A stretch of DNA of 64,000 bases. It comes from Phytohabitans suffuscus. Its GTDB lineage: Bacteria; Actinomycetota; Actinomycetes; Mycobacteriales; Micromonosporaceae. How positions within the stretch are numbered: the stretch's first letter is position 1; every line of letters begins with the position of its first letter. The position numbers and the translations under genes were made by a program. Positions 8,631 through 16,178 of this stretch are shown piece by piece. The notes beneath the pieces were generated by a model that was not told the DNA's origin, made no database searches, and worked only from the letters and a program-made list of their open reading frames with translations. The DNA is taken from NCBI RefSeq assembly GCF_011764565.1, contig NZ_AP022871.1:5084320-5148319 (forward strand), written 5' to 3'.

Positions 8631-10627
8631 GAAGAGTCCTCGCCGCCGTCCTGGCCCTGCTGACAGTGGGCGTGTCCGGGCCGGCCGCGGCCGGTGGCAC
8701 GCACGCCGGCACGCTCACGACCGCGAAGGCCGGCCCGATCGACTACACCGTCTACCTGCCCTACGGGTACGGCGCCCGCAAGAACGCGAAGGTCCGCTAC
8801 CCGGTGCTGTACCTGCTGCACGGGCGGGGCGACACCATGCAGGCGTGGGCCAGGATCAAGGCCGACCTCGACAAGCTCATCGACGACGGCACCATCGCAC
8901 CGGTCATCGCGGTGCTGCCCGACGCGCCCTGGAGCGAGCGCGGCAACTGGTACGTCGACTCGGCGTACGGGGGCGGCAGCGCGGTCGAGACCATGCTCAC
9001 CCGCGACCTGGTGTCGCATGTGGACGCCACGTACCGCACGGCGGCGCACCGGGGCGCCCGGCTCGTCGGCGGCTACTCGATGGGCGGCTACGGCGCGCTC
9101 CGGTACGCGCTCGCGCACCAGGACCTCTTCGCCAACGCCCTCGTGCTCAGCCCGGCCGTCTACAACCCGCTGCCGCCGGCCGACTCCTCCGCCCGCGAGT
9201 ACGGCGCGTTCGGCCGGGGGGACGAGCCCTTCGTCGACGAGGTGTACCAGCGCCTCAACTACCCGGCCCTGCTGCCCGCGTTGGACCCTGATCTGCCGGT
9301 CAGGATGTTCATCGCGGTCGGCGACGACGAGTGGGCCAACCCGGACCCCGCGGACGCCAGGCACGACCTCGACTACGAGGCGGCGACGCTCTACAACAAC
9401 GTGCGGCGCTCGGACGCGGTCGCGGCCCAGTTCCGGGTGCTCGACGGCGGGCACGACTGGGACGTGTGGCGGCCCGCGTTCGTGGCCGGGCTGACCGAGC
9501 TGAGCCCGACGCTCAGCGCCACGCCGCCGACCGGCATCCCCGGCCCGCCCCGCGGCACGCCCGGCACCGACTGGGCGGGCGGCGTCACGCCCGGCGGCAC
9601 CGTCGCCTACGCGGCCTCGGGTCCGGTGGACGGCCAGCCGTACGCGGGTGGGCTGGACGCCGTCGTGCAGGCTCCACAGTGGACCAGACAGTTCGGCACC
9701 CCGGCCAACGAACGCCTCTACGGCGCGGTGGCCACCACCGACGGCGGTGTGGTCGTCGCCGGGTACACGCGCGGCGACCTGGACGGCCGGCACCCGGGGA
9801 GCCCGGCCGACGACGGTTTCGTGGCCCGGTTCACCGCGACCGGCGAGCGGGCCTGGCTGACCCAGCTCGGCGACGCCACGAAGGCGGACCGCTTCTACGG
9901 CATCGCCCCGGCGCCGGACGGCGGCGCGTACGTCACCGGCTACACCAGCGGCGCGTTCGCCGGGCCCGGCGCCGGCGACAAGGACGTGATCCTGGCCCGG
10001 ATCGGCGCGGACGGCGCGGTCGCCTGGACCCGCCAGCTCGGCGGGGCCGGCGAGGACAAGGCGTACGCGGTGGCGGCCGGCGCGGACGGGGTCTACGTCG
10101 CGGGCGTGACGTCCGCCGGCCTGCCCGGCGCCCCCTACCTCGGCGGGACCGACGGGTTCCTCGCGGCGTTCACCCTCGACGGCGAGCCGCGGTGGGTCAA
10201 GGCCGACGGCGACCTTTTCGGCGGCGTGGCCGTCACCACCGCGGGGCTGGTCGTGGCGACCGGCGTGGCCGGCGGCGACGCGCTCACCACCGCCTACACG
10301 AGCGGTGGCACGCGGCGGTGGCGCACGGTCAGCGGCGGCCGGGGCGACGACGTGGGCGCCGAGGTGGTCGCGCTGCCCGGCGGCGAGGTGGCGGTGGTCG
10401 GCTTCACCAGCGGCACGTTCGGCGTACCGGCCGGCGGCGCGGACGTCTTCGTGCTGCGCCTGGACGGCCGCGGCCGGCAGCAGTCGGCGGCCCAGCTGGG
10501 CACGGCCCGCGACGACGGCGTGGACGAGTTCGGCGAGGAGAACCTCTACGCCGTACGCTCCGGCGGGCGCCTCCTGATCACGGGCCTGACCAGCGGCGAC
10601 GTCTTCCTGACCGAGGTCACGCCGTGA
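8627..10627 (+). CDS. secreted esterase D/antigen 85-like hydrolase with C-terminal beta-propeller (SBBP-like) repeats
   Basis: A 666-aa exported protein with a Sec signal peptide (residues 1-22, ending PAAAG). The alpha/beta-hydrolase domain (~25-300) shows VLYLLHGRGDT, nucleophile Ser151 in GYSMGGYGA, an acidic FIAVGDDEW segment and a GGHDWDVW histidine. After a Pro/Gly linker, ~340-666 repeats a WTRQFGT...GVVVAGYTRG pattern that is typical of SBBP/beta-propeller blades. It may cleave an ester-linked substituent outside the cell before uptake; that is inferred from the operon context. Confidence 0.82.
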   Translation: MRRVLAAVLALLTVGVSGPAAAGGTHAGTLTTAKAGPIDYTVYLPYGYGARKNAKVRYPVLYLLHGRGDTMQAWARIKADLDKLIDDGTIAPVIAVLPDAPWSERGNWYVDSAYGGGSAVETMLTRDLVSHVDATYRTAAHRGARLVGGYSMGGYGALRYALAHQDLFANALVLSPAVYNPLPPADSSAREYGAFGRGDEPFVDEVYQRLNYPALLPALDPDLPVRMFIAVGDDEWANPDPADARHDLDYEAATLYNNVRRSDAVAAQFRVLDGGHDWDVWRPAFVAGLTELSPTLSATPPTGIPGPPRGTPGTDWAGGVTPGGTVAYAASGPVDGQPYAGGLDAVVQAPQWTRQFGTPANERLYGAVATTDGGVVVAGYTRGDLDGRHPGSPADDGFVARFTATGERAWLTQLGDATKADRFYGIAPAPDGGAYVTGYTSGAFAGPGAGDKDVILARIGADGAVAWTRQLGGAGEDKAYAVAAGADGVYVAGVTSAGLPGAPYLGGTDGFLAAFTLDGEPRWVKADGDLFGGVAVTTAGLVVATGVAGGDALTTAYTSGGTRRWRTVSGGRGDDVGAEVVALPGGEVAVVGFTSGTFGVPAGGADVFVLRLDGRGRQQSAAQLGTARDDGVDEFGEENLYAVRSGGRLLITGLTSGDVFLTEVTP

Positions 10628-11811
10628 ACCCCGCGCTCAACGGCGTACGGGTGGTCGAGACGGCGACCCTCTTCGCCGGCCCGCTCGCCGCGGCTTTCCT
10701 CGGCGACTTCGGCGCCGACGTGGTCAAGGTCGAGCATCCGGCCAAGCCCGACCCGTCCCGCGGGCACGGCCCGGCCAAGGACGGCAAGGGGCTGTGGTGG
10801 AAGGTGCTCGGCCGCAACAAGCGCACGATCACGCTGGACCTGTCGGTGCCCGAAGGCGCCGCCGTCCTGCGCCGCCTCGCCGCCGGCGCGGACGTGCTCG
10901 TCGAGAACTTCCGCCCCGGCACGCTGGAGCGGTGGGGGATCGGGCCGGACGTCCTGCACGAGGCCAACCCCGGGCTGGTGATCGCGCGGATCTCCGGCTT
11001 CGGCCAGATCGGCCCGTACGCGAGTCGCCCCGGCTTCGGCACGCTCGCCGAGGCGATGAGCGGCTTCGCCGCCGCGACCGGGGAACCGGACGGGCCGCCG
11101 ACGCTGCCCCCGTTCGGGCTGGCCGACTCGGTGACCGCGCTCGCGACCGCGTACGCCGTGATGCTCGCCCTGCACGCCCGCCAGCGCACCGGCGCCGGGC
11201 AGGTGGTCGACCTCGCCATCATCGAGCCGATCATGGCGATGCTCGGGCCGCAGATCACCTGGTACGACCAGCTCGGCTACGTACAGCCCCGGCGCGGCAA
11301 CCGCTCGGACAACAACGCGCCGCGCAACGCGTACCGCTGCGCGGACGGCCGGTGGGTCGCGGTGTCGACGAGCGCGCTGAGCATCGCCGAGCGGGTGGTA
11401 CGCCTCGTCGGGCGGCCGGACCTGGTCGAGCAGCCGTGGTTCGCCACCGGCGCGGGGCGGGCGGCGCACGCCGACGAACTGGACGGCGCGGTGGCCTCCT
11501 GGGTCGCCGAGCGGGACCGCGACGAGGTCGTGGCCGCGTTCGAGGCGGCGCAGGCGGCGGTCGCCCCGGTGTACGACGTGCGGGACATCCTCGCCGACCC
11601 CCAGTACACGGCGCTCGGCACCGCGGTCCGCGTACCCGACGACGACTTCGGCGAGATCCGGATGCAGAACGTCCCCTTCCGCATGTCGGCCACACCCGGC
11701 GCCATCCGCCACGCCGGCCGGGCGCACGGCCACGACACGGTGGACGTGCTCGGGTCGCTCGGCTACACGGCCGGGGAGATCGAGGGACTGCGCGAGCGCG
11801 GAGTGATCTGA
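10624..11811 (+). CDS. CaiB/BaiF family (class III) CoA-transferase
   Basis: A 395-aa class III CoA-transferase with the N-terminal LNGVRVVETATLFAGPLAAAFLGDFGADVVKVE signature region and NKRTITLDLSVPEG. The catalytic aspartate is most likely Asp168 in the GLADS segment, matching the position of Asp169 in formyl-CoA transferase. The GTG start at 10624 overlaps the esterase stop. It would activate a carboxylic acid as a CoA thioester, and the lyase encoded next could then cleave that. This CoA module at the end of a sugar operon suggests the imported substrate carries an acyl group. Confidence 0.92.
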   Translation: MNPALNGVRVVETATLFAGPLAAAFLGDFGADVVKVEHPAKPDPSRGHGPAKDGKGLWWKVLGRNKRTITLDLSVPEGAAVLRRLAAGADVLVENFRPGTLERWGIGPDVLHEANPGLVIARISGFGQIGPYASRPGFGTLAEAMSGFAAATGEPDGPPTLPPFGLADSVTALATAYAVMLALHARQRTGAGQVVDLAIIEPIMAMLGPQITWYDQLGYVQPRRGNRSDNNAPRNAYRCADGRWVAVSTSALSIAERVVRLVGRPDLVEQPWFATGAGRAAHADELDGAVASWVAERDRDEVVAAFEAAQAAVAPVYDVRDILADPQYTALGTAVRVPDDDFGEIRMQNVPFRMSATPGAIRHAGRAHGHDTVDVLGSLGYTAGEIEGLRERGVI

Positions 11812-12603
11812 TGCTGCCGCTCACCTGGCTGTACGTGCCCGGCGACCGCCCCGACCGGTTCGCGAAGGCGCTCGCCTCCGGCGCGGACGCGGTGATCCTC
11901 GACCTGGAGGACGCGGTGGCCGCTCCCCGCAAGGCGTACGCCCGGTCGGCGGTCGCCGAGTTCGTCGCGGAGCCGAGGGACCCCCGGTGCACGTCCGGAT
12001 CGCCACGGCATCCGACGTACCCGCGGTCCGCGGCGCGACAGGGCTGCGCCTACCCAAGATCGAGACGCCCGAGCAGGTACGGGCGATCGCCGACCTCACC
12101 GAGGCCGAGCTGCATCCGCTGATCGAGTCGGCGGCCGGCGTCGAGAACGCCTACCGGATCGCGACCGCGCACCCCGCGGTGGCCGGCATCGCCCTCGGGG
12201 AGGCCGACCTCCGCTCCGACCTGGGCATCTCCGACGAGGCCGCCCTAGCCTGGCCACGCGGCCGGATCGTCGTAGCGGCCCGCGCCGCCGGCCTCCCCCA
12301 CCCGCGATGTCCGTCTACCCGGACATCTCCGACATGGACGGACTGGCAGCCTCCTGCCGCCTGGGCCGCCGGCAGGGCTTCCTCGGCCGCGCCGCGATCC
12401 ACCCACGCCAGCTACCGGTGATCGCCGCCGCCTTCCGCCCGGCCCCGGACGAGGTCGCCCGCGCCAAGGAACTGCTCGCCGCCATGGCCGACGCCGCTGG
12501 CGCCGGCGAGGGCACAGTGGTACTGGCCGACGGCCGCTTCGCCGACCGCGCCATGCTGGGCGCCGCCCGCCGTGTCGTCGAGCTGGCCGCCCGCTACACA
12601 TGA
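11811..12603 (+). CDS. HpcH/HpaI aldolase/citrate lyase beta-like (CitE-like) protein (two apparent frameshifts)
   Basis: About 264 aa when two bases are restored. It starts MLPLTWLYVPGDRPDRFAKA and contains ILDLEDAVAAPRKAYAR, RLPKIETPEQV, LIESAAGVENAYRIA, GIALGEADLRSDLG and VYPDISDMDGL, all typical of CitE-like malyl/citramalyl-CoA lyases. Breaks fall at CCCCC 11981-11985 and CCCCC 12295-12299; one extra C at each gives RDPPVHVRIA and GLPPPAMSVYPD. Metal ligands (Glu in LPKIE, Asp in GEADL) are intact. It overlaps the CoA-transferase stop by one base, and together they form a CoA-thioester branch. Confidence 0.85.
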
Positions 12604-12714
12604 GAGGGGCGGGGTCTGGGCGGCGAGATATGCCCCGGTCCGTTGCAGCTGCGGGCCGGATGCGCGGGGCCCCCGGGGAAACGTGGAGCGCAGCGGAGCG
12701 TTTTCTTGGGGTGC

Positions 12715-12790
12715 TTTCCCGCGGGCACCGCTGCGGTCGGCGGCTCGCAGAGCTCGCCGAGATCCCCGACCTCCGCTGCCGGCTCCGCGC
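12715..12790 (+). repeat. third dispersed repeat family, copy 1
   Basis: CGCGGGCACCGCTGCGG, CGGCGGCTCGC, GCTCGCCGAG and CCCCGACCTCCGCTGCC follow in the same order as at 63265-63340, with short differences. It lies downstream of the CitE-like gene. Confidence 0.7.
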
Positions 12791-12859
12791 GGCAAGCCCC
12801 GGCCAGCTCGGGGCTGGGGTTCGTGAAACGCGGAGGGCGAGGCCGCGGGGGCGATGGTT

Positions 12860-13035
12860 GTCGATGGGTCAATTTTCGGTGCGGCGGTGAGTGTGGTGTT
12901 GATGCGTGCGGGTGTGTCGGCCACGAGGGTGATCTTGATGTGGGCTTTGCGGGGGTTGATCAGGGTGACTTCGAGGTTGAGGACGTCGTAGAGGTCGCGT
13001 TGCAGGTGTGGGGCTAGGTTGGTATCTATGCGTCT
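12860..13035 (-). pseudogene. possible C-terminal remnant of a serine-recombinase-like gene
   Basis: The minus strand encodes a short stretch with a plausible coding pattern (DLYDVLNLEVTLINPRKA, then IKITLVADTPARINTTLT). Alternating hydrophobic beta-strand-like segments of this kind occur at the C-terminus of large serine recombinases. It has no catalytic domain and no ribosome site, and the reading frame runs on into unrelated sequence. The family assignment is from memory of the pattern only and is weak; its position at the island edge is the main support. Confidence 0.25.
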
Positions 13036-13093
13036 TGCTTCTGACGACGGAGCGACACGAGGCTCAGCCAGAGCCAGACGAAAGGCGCCAACC

Positions 13094-14038
13094 TCATGAA
13101 GATGTGGCTTGACCGAGCGGTGCAGTTGTCCTAACTCGTGGCGCAGGCACCGACACGATACCGGGAGTCGGTGCAAGGATTCCTCGACAGTTCCAGACGT
13201 TTACTGAACGACTCTCACCCCAAGCCTTCACTTCTGCGAAGAAGGTTGTCTGCATCAATTCAACGCACGAGAATGCAGCTCGAACGGCCTTGGCTACGGT
13301 TCCTGCCGACGCCGATGACCTCCATCGTTTGCGCATGACCACCGATAGCGCACTTAGTAGATCGTGCCCCGAGCAGTACCTGTAGTTCATTTCTATCCGG
13401 CTGTACGTGGTAGCGAGCACGTCGGCGACAACATCTAGATGTTCCTTTGGGCGGGCGTTAGACGCGCTGGCGACAGCGATAACAGCCGTCTTCCGGAGAT
13501 CAGGCTGCCCGCCGTCGAGGTCGACGATTTCTCCCATCGGAAAATCCCGGGCGCGGAGGTTCATAGACTGCTCGCGAGCAACTAAGCGAATGGCCCCTAC
13601 TGCGACCGCTGGACGTACGGCGAAGTCAAGTGCATTATCGAGTACGGACCTGGCGATGTGGCGTTTCATCGACACTGGGTCACAGAAACTGGCGGCAACG
13701 CGTAAATAGTTGTCCCCTACTCGTAGAATCGTGGCATCAAGATCGTACCAGTCAGTGTACACAACATTCTCGGAGTCAATTGGATCGTCCAATATGCCTG
13801 TCCAATCACGGTCGAGAATGGCAATAACTTGACGCGCGTCATCGGCGTCCGCGAGCCGGATCGCGTCGATCACGGACGTTTTTCCGTATCCTGGTATCGC
13901 GTAGCAAGCGCCATCATCGATATGACTATCCAAGGCGTCGAGGTCGTCAGGACCTTCGACCACTACGACTGCTTTCCCTTGATCTAGCAGGAGAAGGATT
14001 TCGGCGTACAGGTCATCGCCGGTGAGTTGATCGAACAT
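13094..14038 (-). CDS. DUF4435/TOPRIM-domain protein, AriB-like (PARIS-like system effector)
   Basis: A 314-aa protein. Its N-terminus has TOPRIM features: VVVVEGPDDLDAL with the conserved acidic Glu28, and VIAILDRDW with Asp76 and Asp78 (the DxD pair). DUF4435 proteins of this form are the AriB effector of the PARIS anti-phage system, a metal-dependent nuclease (tRNA cleavage has been described). The ATG follows the ATPase stop with no gap (TGA-ATG), so the two genes are translationally coupled. Base composition is clearly lower in GC than the flanking genes, which suggests horizontal acquisition. Other ATPase/TOPRIM pairs cannot be excluded. Confidence 0.8.
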   Translation of the reverse strand: MFDQLTGDDLYAEILLLLDQGKAVVVVEGPDDLDALDSHIDDGACYAIPGYGKTSVIDAIRLADADDARQVIAILDRDWTGILDDPIDSENVVYTDWYDLDATILRVGDNYLRVAASFCDPVSMKRHIARSVLDNALDFAVRPAVAVGAIRLVAREQSMNLRARDFPMGEIVDLDGGQPDLRKTAVIAVASASNARPKEHLDVVADVLATTYSRIEMNYRYCSGHDLLSALSVVMRKRWRSSASAGTVAKAVRAAFSCVELMQTTFFAEVKAWGESRSVNVWNCRGILAPTPGIVSVPAPRVRTTAPLGQATSS

Positions 14039-15424
14039 TCACTCATCATCCATTTCAGATTGTGGCACTAGCGATACCGTTCTATCTCGCCATTTATGGA
14101 TGATCTGCGGTGAATGTGTGGCGATAATGAACCGCAACGACGTGAGCTTCGAGATCTCAAATAGATCGTAGAGGAACTGACGTTGCCAGCCAACGTGCAA
14201 GGATATCTCAGGCTCGTCAATTAGTACGACAGTGTCTTCCTGGACCTGGAATAGGAGATCATATACGAGCACTAATTCATGCTGTTCGCCAGACGAAAGC
14301 CGGTCCGGTGCGATCTCTTGCTGTTGGTCGTCGGTGACTATCACGAACCCGCGATCTCTGCTGATGTGAATGGTCTTGTATTTAAACCGTGAGTTGACAA
14401 TCTCTTGGAGGAGGCGAACGCGGCTTAGTAGATCTTCGAACGTTTCCAGTTTCCGTTCGGCGTCTTGTAGGTAGGTCCAGAGAACTCGACGCTCCCAGGC
14501 AGCCAAGTCTCGCTCCGGCAGTGGTATGTAATCGGTGGGCGTCCCGAGTACGTCGATTTCGGCAAGCCTGGATCGAAATTCCGTCTGCTTTCGATACTTC
14601 TGCCGGATCTCCTCATCGGTCACCTGAAGCGATGGATCGTCCTCCAAAAGCCTACCGGGAAATGTCCGATCGAGATCTTGGGATCGTCGGGAATTTTGGG
14701 CAAGGGCTTCTCGAAACCGTTTAGTTAGGTCGTCTGAGTAGAGCGAGACGCGAGACTTTGGCAGTTCGCTTCCTGGAGGCTGACGGGCGGAGCGCGTGTT
14801 CGTCACAACCTTGGGCAAGTTTAATAGTCGTTGCGTCTCAATAAGGTAGACCTTGGTGTCGGACAGGAAGTCTGTTAGTTCCTTTGGTTGTTCCTCGCCG
14901 GGTGGCCCAAGATCAGGAGGAAGCAAGTGCACATACCTTTGCGCCGCCTCACTGAGCGTCAAGACCTCGTCAGTCGCTAGATCCTGGTAGCGGCCGTCGG
15001 CAAGCGGTGCAAGAGGGGCAACATCAAGAAGGAAGCGACGATACAAATGACTTGAGACATCGGACGCCCACGTCCATACGATCTTTGCGCGCCGCGGTCT
15101 TGTCAATTCGAGATGAAGATTGACGCCGGGGTGGTCGGTTGACAACCGTCCCCTACGCGTCTGTCGCTGCACCGGAGGACTAATAACCTTCGTGACTCGA
15201 AGTTTTGCATCGTCGTCAAAGTCAAATCTTGCGCTATTGAATGGAATGGAGGCAACTCTGTCGAGGTGGAAGTTGAACGTCGCTGACACAAGCTCTAGCA
15301 ACTTAGTTTTTCCGACACCATTCGGTCCGTGGAGGATTACAAACTCCCAGTCGGATGGGAACGCGACAACATGATCGAACCGACGCAGCATACCGTCGAC
15401 CTCGATACGGATCAGGTGCCTCAT
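14039..15424 (-). CDS. AAA/ABC-type ATPase, AriA-like (PARIS-like system sensor)
   Basis: A 461-aa ATPase of the AAA15/OLD/Rad50-like class. Walker A (HGPNGVGKTKLLELV) begins at about residue 32 from the chosen start. A long, charged, partly helical insertion follows. The ABC signature (LSSGEQHELVLVYDLL), Walker B (VVLIDEPEISLH) and a switch histidine in FIIATHSPQII are near the C-terminus. I chose the ATG at 15424 because a GGAG lies 8 nt upstream; a TTG four codons earlier also exists. It is the first gene of a two-gene unit with the DUF4435 gene, the AriA-AriB order. Confidence 0.85.
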   Translation of the reverse strand: MRHLIRIEVDGMLRRFDHVVAFPSDWEFVILHGPNGVGKTKLLELVSATFNFHLDRVASIPFNSARFDFDDDAKLRVTKVISPPVQRQTRRGRLSTDHPGVNLHLELTRPRRAKIVWTWASDVSSHLYRRFLLDVAPLAPLADGRYQDLATDEVLTLSEAAQRYVHLLPPDLGPPGEEQPKELTDFLSDTKVYLIETQRLLNLPKVVTNTRSARQPPGSELPKSRVSLYSDDLTKRFREALAQNSRRSQDLDRTFPGRLLEDDPSLQVTDEEIRQKYRKQTEFRSRLAEIDVLGTPTDYIPLPERDLAAWERRVLWTYLQDAERKLETFEDLLSRVRLLQEIVNSRFKYKTIHISRDRGFVIVTDDQQQEIAPDRLSSGEQHELVLVYDLLFQVQEDTVVLIDEPEISLHVGWQRQFLYDLFEISKLTSLRFIIATHSPQIIHKWRDRTVSLVPQSEMDDE

Positions 15425-15467
15425 CGGTTGCTCCAAAACTAGGCCGCTGGGGATCTTGTCCGCTGCT

Positions 15468-15483
15468 TTGGTAGTACTACCAA
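15468..15483. promoter_or_regulatory. perfect 16-bp palindrome upstream of the ATPase gene (candidate operator)
   Basis: TTGGTAGTACTACCAA reads identically on both strands and lies 44 nt upstream of the ATPase start codon, within the probable promoter region. Perfect palindromes of this size are typical dimeric-regulator sites. No regulator gene is adjacent, so a chromosomally encoded or ATPase-linked control is possible. The symmetry is observed; the function is inferred. Confidence 0.5.
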
Positions 15484-15849
15484 TAACAGACCCATCATGC
15501 TATCCGGCAAGCGACAGAGAACCACCCTTGACATCCGCGCGTGTTTCGGCAATGCCCGGCCCAGAGCGGGATATCTAGCCGTCGCTGGCACCCGAGAGGA
15601 GCGATCAACCGCGCTCCCCCTCAGGTGCTTCTATCCTGCATCAGCGGCGAGCGGTGCTGTACCAAGAAGGCGCTCCGGCGCCCACGGGATCCGGGTTGGC
15701 GGCAGCCCTACTGCTGTCCCTGGCAAGCGACCCGATTGTTGAATCACCCATGGTGCTGGACTTACGTGATCAAGCCTCCGAACTGCCACGATGTCGCTGC
15801 GAAAGCAGACTTACAAAGCCAAGCGTTGGCAGAGTGACGTGTGCTGAGC

Positions 15850-15883
15850 TTGGATCATGAGTCCCGTCGTCGTCATGATCCAA
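15850..15883. repeat. perfect 11-bp inverted repeat with 12-bp spacer
   Basis: TTGGATCATGA (15850-15860) is repeated as its exact complement TCATGATCCAA (15873-15883). It lies between the defence-like island and ddaH. It could be a regulator site, a recombination core or a terminator-like hairpin; the AT-rich arms argue against a standard terminator. Confidence 0.6.
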
Positions 15884-15921
15884 TCTCCGCTCAAACCGTT
15901 CTGACGATGCCCAGCGTAGAA

Positions 15922-15952
15922 AGAGCCCCTGCCCACTCCGGGCCGGGGCTCT
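15922..15952. terminator. GC-rich hairpin, probable intrinsic terminator
   Basis: Arms AGAGCCCC (15922-15929) and GGGGCTCT (15945-15952) pair perfectly around a 15-nt loop. No U-tract follows, as is usual in high-GC actinobacteria. It may mark the right border of the island or act as a backup terminator beyond ddaH. Confidence 0.45.
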
Positions 15953-16077
15953 GACCAGTCTGCTCGTCGCGACCTACCCGTTGCGACGGCGCGTGCCATA
16001 GGCGGGCTTCGGAAGGTCAACGGTCGCCTCGATGGCCAGCATCCCAGCCGTTGAGGATCTTGACGCTTCCTGGTCAG

Positions 16078-16132
16078 TCGCGGGAGCGACGGTCCGGACC
16101 ACGATGGACGTCGCGGTAGCCCGGATCTTCGG
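16078..16132 (-). repeat. dispersed intergenic GC-rich repeat, reverse-oriented copy
   Basis: The reverse complement matches the copy at 50762-50835 (ATCCGGGCTACCGCGACG followed by a GGTCCGGACC-like core and a CTCCCGCG segment). This is one of five copies in the window and the only one in this orientation. It lies just downstream of ddaH. Confidence 0.7.
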
Positions 16133-16153
16133 CTTTGTGGTCTGGGCCTGTTT

Positions 16154-16178
16154 GCCGGCCCTAGTGTTGCGGGCCGGT
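16154..16178 (-). terminator. hairpin overlapping the ddaH stop codon
   Basis: The arms GCCGGCCC (16154-16161) and GGGCCGGT (16171-16178) form an eight-base stem (one G-T pair) around the terminal codons of ddaH. It is a plausible factor-independent terminator, although no T-run follows. Confidence 0.4.

Larger units (their letters stand above)
12604..13093. other. intergenic region with dispersed repeat and a possible recombinase remnant
   Basis: The first part (to ~12850) holds a GC-rich repeat shared with 63265-63340. From ~12860 to 13035 the minus strand reads as a protein-like tail (HLQRDLYDVLNLEVTLINP, then KAHIKITLVADTPARIN). It looks like the end of a site-specific recombinase but has no start and no clear stop. 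This is the junction between the high-GC operon and the lower-GC defence-like island, so a degraded integrase would make sense. No intact gene is supported. Confidence 0.4.
15484..16160. other. gene-poor right flank of the island
   Basis: No coding region is supported here; short ORFs have no family features or ribosome sites. It contains a perfect inverted repeat (15850-15883), a GC hairpin (15922-15952) and one reverse-oriented copy of a dispersed repeat (~16078-16132). The composition shifts back to the high-GC background towards 16000. Confidence 0.6.

Noticed and set aside
12412..13176. 254-codon minus-strand ORF across the CitE-like gene and the repeat
   Set aside because: It is antisense to the lyase for half its length and crosses a repeat; only a short internal fragment looks protein-like.
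13138..13827. Plus-strand ORFs within the DUF4435 gene
   Set aside because: They are shadows antisense to a gene with clear TOPRIM motifs and coupled translation.
15497..15860. Small plus-strand ORFs beside the island
   Set aside because: They overlap each other in different frames and lack ribosome sites and family features.
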